Shown here one piece after another: positions 7,957-14,338 of a DNA stretch of 18,761 bases. The DNA comes from Dehalococcoidia bacterium (GTDB taxonomy: Bacteria > Chloroflexota > Dehalococcoidia > Dehalococcoidales > RBG-16-60-22). Below the pieces are notes generated by a model, which saw nothing but the letters and a program-made list of their open reading frames with translations, was not told the origin of the DNA and ran no database searches. The translations under genes and the position numbers were made by a program. Location: the NCBI GenBank assembly GCA_030613665.1, contig JAUWLN010000010.1, positions 1 to 18,761 of the forward strand, in the 5' to 3' direction. Within the stretch, counting starts at the first letter, position 1. Every line of letters begins with the position of its first letter.

Positions 7957-8919
7957 CTATGCACCAGCCTGGACCACATTGGTGGCGTTTCCCTGCCGGA
8001 AATTGGCGATGTTGTCGACGGCCATTGAGAGTCCGGCCAGTGTAGCCTCAGGGACCATGGCGGCGGTATGCGGTGACAGCACCACATTATCGAGGCTGCG
8101 CAGAGGGCTATCGGCCGGCAGGGGTTCTGCGGCAAAAACGTCGAGGCCGGCACCGGCAATGGTGCCGTTCTTGAGTGCCTCAATTAAATCCGGCTCGTTG
8201 ATTATTGAACCCCGCGACGTGTTAATCAATAGTGCCGTTGGCTTCATCATCATAAGCTCGCGCTTGCTGATAAGGTCGCTGGTTTCAGGTGATGCCAGGG
8301 CGTGAATCGATAATACGTCCGACCGGCGCATGATGTCTTCCAGGCTGACGAATTCAACGCCGTATTTAGAAGCACGCTCCGGGGACGGGTGGAATGTCCA
8401 GGCAATGACCTCCATGCCGATGGCTTTCCCCAGCTGAATCATTCGCTGGCCGATGCTCCCGGTGCCGATAACGCCCAGCGTTTTACCGCAGAGCTGTGAT
8501 GCATACCCCCGGGCCCATTCGCCGCTCCGTATGGTACGGGCGTGTTGGACTACCCTCCGGGCTACAGCCAGCATTAAGGTCAATGCCATCTCGCTTACCG
8601 CCACGGTTGAATATCCCGGGGTGTTGGTAACCGTAATATTCAGCTTCGATGCGGAGCTTATATCCACGTTATCGTAGCCAACGCCGTATATGGAAATCAG
8701 CTTCAGCCGGGGAGAGTTTTCCATTACATTGGCGGTGAAAACACTTGTGGAACGGATATTGAGAACGATATCAGCATCGGCGATTCGTTTCAGCAGCTCT
8801 GCATCGCTGAGGGCCCGGGAGTTGTGGATAACTACCTCACCCAGCTGGCGGAGCCTTTTTTCTTCGGCGGTGGCGGTGAAGACGGGTGGTTCATCATCCG
8901 GCACAACGATTTTAATCAA
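7957..8919 (-). CDS. D-2-hydroxyacid dehydrogenase (phosphoglycerate dehydrogenase-like)
   Basis: A 320-residue NAD(P)-dependent dehydrogenase of the D-isomer-specific 2-hydroxyacid family, which interconverts 2-keto acids and D-2-hydroxy acids. The Rossmann motif GVIGTGSIGQ is at 149-158, and the catalytic triad is R236 (NTSRGSIIN), E265 (DVFAAEP) and H284 (LSPHTA). There is no C-terminal ACT domain, unlike long SerA proteins. The end of the second Rossmann strand reads VIAWTFHP, with no acidic residue where NAD-binding members usually have one. The start chosen is TTG at 8917-8919, six bases after AGGAGGT (8926-8932); a longer frame to 8943 would put that site inside the gene. It lies downstream of the tRNA-Arg and leads a unit with the nitrilase and VOC genes. 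Confidence 0.9.
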   Translation of the reverse strand: MIKIVVPDDEPPVFTATAEEKRLRQLGEVVIHNSRALSDAELLKRIADADIVLNIRSTSVFTANVMENSPRLKLISIYGVGYDNVDISSASKLNITVTNTPGYSTVAVSEMALTLMLAVARRVVQHARTIRSGEWARGYASQLCGKTLGVIGTGSIGQRMIQLGKAIGMEVIAWTFHPSPERASKYGVEFVSLEDIMRRSDVLSIHALASPETSDLISKRELMMMKPTALLINTSRGSIINEPDLIEALKNGTIAGAGLDVFAAEPLPADSPLRSLDNVVLSPHTAAMVPEATLAGLSMAVDNIANFRQGNATNVVQAGA

Positions 8920-8925
8920 GAATCT

Positions 8926-8932
8926 ACCTCCT
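8926..8932 (-). promoter_or_regulatory. Ribosome binding site fixing the hydroxyacid dehydrogenase start
   Basis: AGGAGGT on the minus strand lies six bases before the TTG at 8917-8919. It decides for this start over an upstream in-frame TTG at 8941-8943, which has no such site. Confidence 0.75.
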
Positions 8933-9011
8933 AATACAGTCAAATGAGCAAGCCGATTATTGCGTATTCCTTATTGTTGCGGGTAAGCAGTTGTGCCTAG
9001 ATTGTATCTGC

Positions 9012-9086
9012 TGGCACCCCTGCCGGGACTCGAACCCGGGCACGCGGTTTAGGAAACCACTGCTCTATCCTCTGAGCTACAGGGGC
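9012..9086 (-). tRNA. tRNA-Arg (anticodon CCU, reads AGG)
   Basis: The reverse strand folds into a complete cloverleaf. Acceptor stem GCCCCTG pairs with CAGGGGT (one terminal G-U). The D arm is GCTC-AGAGGATA-GAGC. The anticodon stem GTGGT/ACCGC encloses the loop TTCCTAA with CCT at the anticodon position. The variable loop is short (GTGC), and the T arm is CCGGG-TTCGAGT-CCCGG. The discriminator is G and the 3' CCA is encoded (9012-9014). No intron is present. A tRNA promoter lies just upstream (right side), and no clear terminator separates it from the dehydrogenase gene downstream. Confidence 0.97.
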
Positions 9087-9101
9087 GCGTCTGACATCAT
9101 T

Positions 9102-9130
9102 ATTTTAATGGTAAACGTTGCTGATGGCAA
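9102..9130 (-). promoter_or_regulatory. Promoter for tRNA-Arg
   Basis: Minus strand TTGCCA (9125-9130) and TAAAAT (9102-9107) with the optimal 17-base spacing; the -10 ends 15 bases before the first tRNA base. Because there is no visible terminator behind the tRNA, this promoter may also feed the dehydrogenase-nitrilase-VOC genes. Confidence 0.6.
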
Positions 9131-9163
9131 GCTGGTTTGCCTCTTTCAACCGGATTCTCTGGT

Positions 9164-9193
9164 TTGACTTTGCGCAGGACAGCGCCATAAAAT
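9164..9193 (+). promoter_or_regulatory. Promoter for the Ldh_2-family dehydrogenase
   Basis: Plus strand TTGACT (9164-9169) and TAAAAT (9188-9193), 18 bases apart. The start point would be near 9200, leaving a leader of about 29 bases to the ATG at 9229. It lies inside the open frame upstream of that ATG and therefore argues against any longer protein. It is divergent to the tRNA promoter. Confidence 0.6.
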
Positions 9194-9228
9194 CAGGTGC
9201 GACTTACCGAATTTTACAAGGAGGTACT

Positions 9229-10338
9229 ATGGCAGAGAGTGAAATGAAGGTGGTGGCATGGGAACCATTAAAGGAATTCACCAGGGAAGTATTTGCGTGG
9301 GCAGGCATGCCGCCCGAAGATGCGGAAGCTGAAGCCGGGGCACTGATATGGGCCAACCTGCGCGCCGTCGACTCTCACGGTGTGCTGCGTATTCCCTGGT
9401 ACCTGGACAACATCGAAAAAGGCGTAATGAACCCAAAGCCCAATATTCAGGTCGTTAAAGAGACACCGGCTACGGTGCTGCTGGATGCTGACCGAGCCCT
9501 CGGCCCGGTGGTTACCATCAAGGTGGTGAATATGGTGGTGGAAAAGGCGAAAAAGATGGGCATCGGCTGGGCGCTGATACGCAATCTGACCCATCAGGGT
9601 GCCCTGGGATATTATTCGCAGATGATAGCGGAGAGGGGAATGGCGGGGATTATCTTCGTCAGCAACCCGCCGAATATGGCGCCCTTCGGTGCCAAAGTTC
9701 CCGGTGTGCACAACAGCCCGATTGCTATCTCCGTGCCGGCAAAGCGCCACCGCCCGCTCAATCTGGACATGGCCACCAGCGTGGTCGCGGGCGGGAAGCT
9801 GTGGCTTGCCGTGGACAAAAATGTGCCTATCCCCGAGGGCTGGGCACTGGACAAGGAGGGGAACCCGACCACCGACCCCAAAAACGTCGGTGCGCTGTTG
9901 CCTTTTGGCGGACCAAAAGGCTCCGGCCTGGCGATGATGTTCGAGTGCCTTGCCAGCGTCATGTCGGGAAACCCGGTGGTGGAGCCGGTTTTATTCGGGC
10001 GTGAAGTCGGGCCGCCGACCGAAGGCAAGAAAGAACAGGTTGTCGGTGAGCGTTTGAACTATGTCCCCAAGCATCTCCAGAACAGCGTGGTTGCGGCCAT
10101 AGACATCAGCACTTTTACCGACCTGGAGAGCTATAAAGAGCATATTGACAATCTCATCGATGGCATAAAAGCGCTGCCCAAAGCGGATGGTTTCAACGAG
10201 ATTTTTGTCCCCGGTGAGCCGGAGGAAAGAACTTTTACCGAACGTTCTAAAAATGGGATTCCGCTGCCTGAGGGAACCATCCGTAACCTTAGAGCCGTTT
10301 CGGAAAAATCCGGCGTTAAATTACCGGCTGGATTATAA
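9229..10338 (+). CDS. Ldh_2 (malate/L-sulfolactate/ureidoglycolate dehydrogenase) family oxidoreductase
   Basis: A 369-residue member of the Ldh_2 superfamily, NAD(P)-dependent 2-hydroxyacid dehydrogenases with a fold unrelated to classical lactate dehydrogenase. Family landmarks are DSHGVLRIPWY (48-58, conserved His50), RNLTHQGALGYY (118-129), APFGAKVPGVHNSPIAISVP (151-170), IPEGWALDKEGNPTTDP (201-217) and LLPFGGPKGSGLAMMFE (223-239). In the third block most relatives have GTNP; here it is HNSP. The start is the ATG with AAGGAGGT (9218-9225) close upstream; the frame is open for 37 more codons but a promoter occupies that stretch. It acts on L- or other 2-hydroxy acids in relatives such as YlbC, AllD and ComC; the substrate cannot be fixed. 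It is monocistronic, ending against the convergent XRE-type gene. Confidence 0.88.
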   Translation: MAESEMKVVAWEPLKEFTREVFAWAGMPPEDAEAEAGALIWANLRAVDSHGVLRIPWYLDNIEKGVMNPKPNIQVVKETPATVLLDADRALGPVVTIKVVNMVVEKAKKMGIGWALIRNLTHQGALGYYSQMIAERGMAGIIFVSNPPNMAPFGAKVPGVHNSPIAISVPAKRHRPLNLDMATSVVAGGKLWLAVDKNVPIPEGWALDKEGNPTTDPKNVGALLPFGGPKGSGLAMMFECLASVMSGNPVVEPVLFGREVGPPTEGKKEQVVGERLNYVPKHLQNSVVAAIDISTFTDLESYKEHIDNLIDGIKALPKADGFNEIFVPGEPEERTFTERSKNGIPLPEGTIRNLRAVSEKSGVKLPAGL

Positions 10339-10368
10339 ACAGAAAGTAGCCGGAGACACGGTTTGACC

Positions 10369-10563
10369 TTAGGAATTGAGGGCTATGCCTTCTCGGCGGA
10401 ATAGCCTCTGAAGCTCGCGGCGTGCCAACCAGACTGGCACGCCGCCCTTTTTCTCCCAGCGCTGCACGGTGGAAAGGCTGACGTGTACCTCCCGTGACGT
10501 ATCCTCCTGTGTCCAGCCCTTCTTTTTGCGCAGTTCCTTCAGTTTCTCTGAAAGTCCGTCCAT
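10369..10563 (-). CDS. Small XRE-type helix-turn-helix regulator
   Basis: A 64-residue protein consisting almost only of a Cro/C1-type HTH: LSEKLKELRKKKGWTQEDTS is the first part, then REVHVSLSTVQRWEKKGG carries the recognition helix, and the C-terminus LARRELQRLFRREGI completes the bundle. There is no effector or dimerisation domain. The ATG at 10561-10563 is chosen because the AGGT upstream is too close to the GTG three codons earlier (10570-10572), but that start remains possible. It is convergent with the Ldh_2 gene and has its own extended -10 promoter. A short inverted repeat overlaps the -10, so autoregulation is possible. Targets are unknown. Confidence 0.75.
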   Translation of the reverse strand: MDGLSEKLKELRKKKGWTQEDTSREVHVSLSTVQRWEKKGGVPVWLARRELQRLFRREGIALNS

Positions 10564-10610
10564 ATCGGCCACTTACCTGATAGAAAATTTCACCTTGTGC
10601 GGTATGTGAC

Positions 10611-10640
10611 AGTGTAGCACTAAATATGCCATTTTATCAA
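10611..10640 (-). promoter_or_regulatory. Promoter of the XRE-type gene with a possible operator
   Basis: Minus strand TTGATA (10635-10640) and TACACT (10611-10616) with 18 bases between; a TG precedes the -10 (TGCTACACT), giving an extended -10. The symmetrical AGTG-CTA-CACT (10611-10621) overlaps the -10 and could be a binding site for the encoded repressor; the arms are only 4 bases, so this is weak. Confidence 0.5.
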
Positions 10641-10792
10641 TACTTATGACAATTGGCAAGAGAAACTTTTCCCCCGGTGCTTCTCAGCCGCTCTCGAAAG
10701 AAAGGTTGCCAGTTGGCTTCTGCATGGTTGACAGAACGGGTGACAAAGCCGCCGCATTGTATGCCGCAGCTGCTTCCAAAAGGGCACTAACC

Positions 10793-10814
10793 CGGTTAGA
10801 CAAATATCTAACCG
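10793..10814. repeat. Perfect 8-bp inverted repeat downstream of the aminotransferase gene
   Basis: CGGTTAGA (10793-10800) and TCTAACCG (10807-10814) are exact reverse complements around the 6-base loop CAAATA. It lies 26 bases after the minus-strand aminotransferase stop codon. As RNA it forms a stable hairpin, but neither strand has a T tract after it, so a simple intrinsic terminator is not supported; an operator or a Rho-type 3' end hairpin are alternatives. Confidence 0.6.
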
Positions 10815-10839
10815 TGAGATGAAGGTGACTTGATTCCGG

Positions 10840-12186
10840 TTACGCCTCGGGCACGGCTCCGATAAGCTCGGGCCATAGCTCTTCAATCGTTGGCTTGAGT
10901 TCGGTCATCACGTCGTCAACCGCCTTGACCGCGGTGTCGATTTCCTTCTGGGTCATGGGAGTTGACATAACATAAAGCCCTCTTGCCGCCGAGAAGCAGC
11001 CTCTTTCCATCATAGCCAGGTAATACAGGTGCAGCAGGTCTTTATTTGCCTCCCTGGCTGTTTTACCGTTTATCACTGGCTGGTCGTGGAAGTGGATGTT
11101 CTGCAGCGAACCCAGTCCGGTCACCTGTCCCTTGATGTTAAGCCGTTTGAAAATAGCCCGGACGCCTTCGGCGAAAGATTCGCCCAGTTTGTTGATATAG
11201 CCGACGACATCAGCGTTGAGCTGCTCCATAGTGGCGACGCCGGCGGTGGCGGTCATCGGGTTGGCGTTCAGCGTTCCGGCATGGTAGACCTTTCTTATAT
11301 CAGGGGAAAACATCTGCATCAGGTCCTCACGCCCGCCGATGGCACCGACCGGATAACCACCCCCGATGATTTTGGCCATGGTGGTAAGGTCAGGCTTGAT
11401 TTTATAAATGCTCTGCACGCCTCCCCAGGCGAGCCTCAGGCTGATTACTTCATCGAGGATGAAAAGGATACCGTTCTCCTGGGTGACCTTGCGCAGAAAC
11501 TCAAGATAGCCGTCGCGGGGCGGTATCATGCCGGCAGCACCCATCGCTCCCTCAACGATGACCGCGGCCAGCCGGTCCTTGTTTTCCGCGATGGCTTTCC
11601 CGGCGGCCTCCTTATCATTGTAGGGAACAACGATGGACTCGGCCTGATTGCCTTTTGACAGGCCGGCGGCATCGGAAGGGAAGACCACGGGGTCATAGCT
11701 CCCATGGTAGCAGCCGTCCGTTTTCAGGAGCATGTCCTTGCCGGTAAGACCTCTGGCCAGGCGTATGCCCATCATCACCGCTTCCGTTCCCGAGTTGCCA
11801 AATCTTATCTTGTCCACGGAGTCGACCATGTTGCAGACGAGTTCCGCCCAGCGCACCACGGTGGGAATAAGTGTTCCCAGGGCGGTCCCTTTTGCCGCCT
11901 GTTCCCGCACGGCCGTCACCACCTTGGGATTGGCGTGTCCCAGAATCATTGTGGTGTAGCAGTTGTGGAAGTCAAGGTACTCGTTTCCGTCAACGTCGGT
12001 AAAGCGGCAGCCTTCGGCTTTATCTATCCAGAAAGGATAAGGTTCAAACCAGATTGAGGTGCGGGTGTCACCGCCCGGCATATAGCGACGCGCTTTCTCC
12101 AGCGTTTCTTCGGATTTCCGGGTTCTTTTCCGGTAGATGTCTTCGTATTTCTTGGTGACTTCGGCCAGCAATTGTTCACGGGACAT
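10840..12186 (-). CDS. Class III aminotransferase, glutamate-1-semialdehyde aminomutase-like
   Basis: A 448-residue fold-type I PLP enzyme of the class III aminotransferase group. Visible hallmarks: RYMPGGDTRTSIWFEPYP (34-51) typical of GSA-aminomutase relatives, GNSGTEAVMMGIRLAR (130-145) for PLP phosphate binding, LFILDEVISLR (241-251, D245 contacts the pyridine nitrogen), and the Schiff-base lysine K272 in TTMAKIIGGGYPVGAIGG. True HemL is part of tetrapyrrole synthesis, but no other heme gene is nearby and HemL-like paralogs acting on other amino compounds are common, so I do not assign hemL. The ATG has AAGGAG seven bases upstream and a good promoter at 12260-12288. It diverges from the TIM-barrel amidohydrolase, which may share its regulation. 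No fusion or truncation is visible. Confidence 0.87.
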   Translation of the reverse strand: MSREQLLAEVTKKYEDIYRKRTRKSEETLEKARRYMPGGDTRTSIWFEPYPFWIDKAEGCRFTDVDGNEYLDFHNCYTTMILGHANPKVVTAVREQAAKGTALGTLIPTVVRWAELVCNMVDSVDKIRFGNSGTEAVMMGIRLARGLTGKDMLLKTDGCYHGSYDPVVFPSDAAGLSKGNQAESIVVPYNDKEAAGKAIAENKDRLAAVIVEGAMGAAGMIPPRDGYLEFLRKVTQENGILFILDEVISLRLAWGGVQSIYKIKPDLTTMAKIIGGGYPVGAIGGREDLMQMFSPDIRKVYHAGTLNANPMTATAGVATMEQLNADVVGYINKLGESFAEGVRAIFKRLNIKGQVTGLGSLQNIHFHDQPVINGKTAREANKDLLHLYYLAMMERGCFSAARGLYVMSTPMTQKEIDTAVKAVDDVMTELKPTIEELWPELIGAVPEA

Positions 12187-12259
12187 TTTCTTTCTCCTTC
12201 CTGCTTAGTCGACTTCAGTTTAGCTTGATTATGCAGCGATGATAAATATAATAACAGAT

Positions 12260-12288
12260 ATATTAAAACAAATCATCCTGTCTGACAA
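12260..12288 (-). promoter_or_regulatory. Promoter of the aminotransferase gene
   Basis: Minus strand TTGTCA (12283-12288) and TAATAT (12260-12265) with the optimal 17-base spacing. It lies in an AT-rich stretch and points away from the amidohydrolase promoter at 12350-12378; the -35 boxes are about 60 bases apart. The leader would be about 65 bases. Confidence 0.5.
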
Positions 12289-12349
12289 TACCGTCAATAC
12301 CTGCGGGTAAGGTTTCATTTTCTTTGAGTCGGGCAAGCAGAGAGGATTC

Positions 12350-12378
12350 TTGACAAAATATGCCTGACTGCCTAAAGT
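12350..12378 (+). promoter_or_regulatory. Promoter of the TIM-barrel amidohydrolase gene
   Basis: Plus strand consensus TTGACA (12350-12355) and TAAAGT (12373-12378), 17 bases apart, giving a leader of about 34 bases that contains AGGGAGGA before the ATG at 12419. Confidence 0.6.
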
Positions 12379-12418
12379 GTCCGAAGATATCCATAATTAA
12401 CCTGGTAGGGAGGAACAC

Positions 12419-13402
12419 ATGGCCGAATTCGAAATTATTGATGCGCATATTCACCTGGCGAGGACCTTGGAGGAGGAGAGCAATTACTGGCTTTTTCCGG
12501 GGCGCAGAGCCTGTGACCGGTATGGTACGCCGGAGAAAGCTATCGAGTATATGGAGCGAGAGGGCATCTCCAAGATGGCCTTCATGACCCTGATTGGACG
12601 CCAGTACCGCGGCCCTCTCGTTGAAAAAGCGAAGCTGGGTTCGCTGCCGGAAAAAGAACGGCAGGAGGCGGAGAAGAAGATAGGCGAACAGGTGGCTCCC
12701 AGGATGCGTGAAATCAATGAATGGGGCTGCGAAGTGGGCAAACGCTTCCCGCAATTACTGCCCTTCAGCTGTATTTCGCCGGAACTGGGTGGTGCCGAAG
12801 GCATGGTCAAGGAAGTGGAACTGAGGGCAAGCCAGGGGGCAAAAGGTATCAAGCTCCATCCCGGCATGTTCTCTTTTTTTCCGGATGATGAGGTGATGTT
12901 CCCGGCTTATGAGAAGTGCCAGGAGCTGGGGCTTCCGTTGCTGGCTGACTCAGCAACTTGGCCAACGCCGCACGTCCTGTCAGAATACCCTTCTCCGGTG
13001 GTAGTGGTGGGACAGCAGGGAGCCGTTGATTATGGCGAACCAGAGAACTGGGCTAAAGCTGCCGAGGCCTTTCCCAAGCTGACCATCATCCTTGCTCACC
13101 TGGGGTCGGCCTGGTGGGACGAGAGAGTGGAACTGGCGCAGAAGTACCCCAATATTTATTTTGATACCTCCCAGGGCTTTTCGACGCCGGACCGCCTGCC
13201 TTACAGCCCGCACCGCGGTCTGGCGGAAGCGGACGTCCCCAGAATCTTTCATAAAATCGGCATGGATAGGATACTGTTCGGCACCGATTTCCCGGCGCTC
13301 GCCCCGCAGCCACAGCTGGAGCAGATATTACGCTTACCCCTGACCGATGAGGAGAAACAGATGATAGTGGCCGGAAACGTCAAGCGCGTCCTGCGTTTGT
13401 AG
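12419..13402 (+). CDS. Amidohydrolase_2 family TIM-barrel metal-dependent hydrolase/decarboxylase
   Basis: A 327-residue amidohydrolase-related protein. The N-terminal metal motif is IIDAHIHL (H10, H12); GIKLHPGMFSFF (H147) and ILAHLGSAWW (H227) supply later ligands, and FGTDFPAL gives the catalytic or ligand Asp D290. In this family, the strand after LHP often carries another His (pLliHtg); here it reads LPLLADSATW, with Asp177 and no His. Members hydrolyse lactones and amides or decarboxylate aromatic and 2-hydroxy acids (ACMSD/LigY group); the substrate is not apparent. The ATG start has AGGGAGGA five bases upstream. It diverges from the aminotransferase and ends at a shared terminator with the HpcH/HpaI aldolase. 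Confidence 0.85.
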   Translation: MAEFEIIDAHIHLARTLEEESNYWLFPGRRACDRYGTPEKAIEYMEREGISKMAFMTLIGRQYRGPLVEKAKLGSLPEKERQEAEKKIGEQVAPRMREINEWGCEVGKRFPQLLPFSCISPELGGAEGMVKEVELRASQGAKGIKLHPGMFSFFPDDEVMFPAYEKCQELGLPLLADSATWPTPHVLSEYPSPVVVVGQQGAVDYGEPENWAKAAEAFPKLTIILAHLGSAWWDERVELAQKYPNIYFDTSQGFSTPDRLPYSPHRGLAEADVPRIFHKIGMDRILFGTDFPALAPQPQLEQILRLPLTDEEKQMIVAGNVKRVLRL

Positions 13403-13428
13403 ACTTTTTTCGCCGGTAAGAAACAGGA

Positions 13429-13478
13429 GAGGCAAGGGCAACCCATCACGTGACGGGAAAACCCTTGCCTCCTTCTTT
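13429..13478. terminator. Convergent, probably bidirectional terminator
   Basis: A 10-bp perfect stem GAGGCAAGGG (13429-13438) / CCCTTGCCTC (13462-13471) lies between the two convergent genes. The 23-base interior holds a second nested hairpin, CCC-A-TCAC/GTGA-C-GGG. On the plus strand the stem is followed by CTTCTTTTC, which fits an intrinsic terminator for the amidohydrolase; on the minus strand the tail TCCTGTTTCTT is weaker. Confidence 0.7.
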
Positions 13479-13483
13479 TCTAT

Positions 13484-14308
13484 CTAAAGGCCGAGAAGCG
13501 ACTTTATTTCGTCAATGGCTGGTTTCAGTTTTTCGTAGTTGTTGTCTATAACGTAGCCCAGTATGAAGAGCTGGTAGCCTTCCTTGGCCCACTTGGCCAG
13601 CCCCTTGGGGGCAAAACCGCCGATGCCCGCCACTTTGCCTGCCTCTTTACAGATGCGGCCAATCTCCCGCAGCTTGTCCTCTACTATCTGCGAGCTTACT
13701 GTCTCGGGGCGCGACATCTTCGGTGGCGTGCCATAAATATCCAGCACCAGGTCGTTGGTGCCGATGATAGTGCCGGTAACGCCTTCCAGAGCCAGTATGC
13801 GGTGCAGGTTGCTGACGCCCTCCTGGCTTTCGGTCATGGGAAAGAGCACGACGTTGTCATTAACGTATTCACAGATGTCCGAGAGCGGCATCTCCGCCAG
13901 GTTCTGAGAATCCATTAAATACGGGCTCATGCCGACTCCCGAGCCGCGATGTCCGATAGGCGAGAAGTAACACTGGTCGATGGCAAATATTGCTTCCTCG
14001 ACTGTATTAACACAGGGCAACATCATGCCGTTGATGCCGGCATCCATGTAGCACCGGAAGTGGCCGTCTTTATCCTCGGGCCTCATCAGAATGGGTATCT
14101 CCATCTCACGAGAGACGCGAATATACTCAAATATCGTTTCTTTATTTACCAGGCTGTGCTCGGTCTCCATCATTATGAAATCGTAGCCGTAGTCCTTAAG
14201 CGCCTGCACCGTTTTATCCGGGTCATTCCTCGGCCCGATAGTCTGCCCGAAGACAATCTTGCCTTTTTGCAGTTCCTTTTTGAAGTTGAGAGTGACGTTC
14301 AGTGCCAT
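13484..14308 (-). CDS. HpcH/HpaI family aldolase/citrate lyase
   Basis: A 274-residue class II pyruvate-type aldolase of the HpcH/HpaI family, metal-dependent enzymes that cleave or form 2-keto-4-hydroxy acids. Conserved residues visible: METEHSL (E50, H51 general base), LMRPED (R76), GHRGSGVGM (R121) and two candidate metal ligands, E160 in FPMTESQEG and D186 in GTNDLVLDIYG. The motif GTNDL replaces the more usual GPxDL. Length is normal. The ATG has AAGGAGG upstream. It follows the cyclic-nucleotide-binding-fold gene by 30 bases on the same strand, so the two are very likely cotranscribed. The substrate is unknown; the neighbouring dehydrogenases that make or use 2-keto acids fit the general chemistry. 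Confidence 0.87.
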   Translation of the reverse strand: MALNVTLNFKKELQKGKIVFGQTIGPRNDPDKTVQALKDYGYDFIMMETEHSLVNKETIFEYIRVSREMEIPILMRPEDKDGHFRCYMDAGINGMMLPCVNTVEEAIFAIDQCYFSPIGHRGSGVGMSPYLMDSQNLAEMPLSDICEYVNDNVVLFPMTESQEGVSNLHRILALEGVTGTIIGTNDLVLDIYGTPPKMSRPETVSSQIVEDKLREIGRICKEAGKVAGIGGFAPKGLAKWAKEGYQLFILGYVIDNNYEKLKPAIDEIKSLLGL

Positions 14309-14338
14309 AAAAACCTCCTTAATATTACTCCGGCCTGT

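Noticed and set aside
8920..8943. Longer N-terminus of the D-2-hydroxyacid dehydrogenase from a TTG at 8943
   Set aside because: The extra codons encode the AGGAGGT ribosome binding site of the TTG at 8917-8919.
9118..9228. Upstream extension of the Ldh_2 gene by 37 codons
   Set aside because: The stretch contains a TTGACT-18-TAAAAT promoter and a Shine-Dalgarno sequence for the ATG at 9229, and the extra residues do not match the family.
10644..10886. 80-codon minus-strand frame at the end of the aminotransferase gene
   Set aside because: It overlaps the end of the aminotransferase coding region, has no Shine-Dalgarno sequence and no recognisable protein features.
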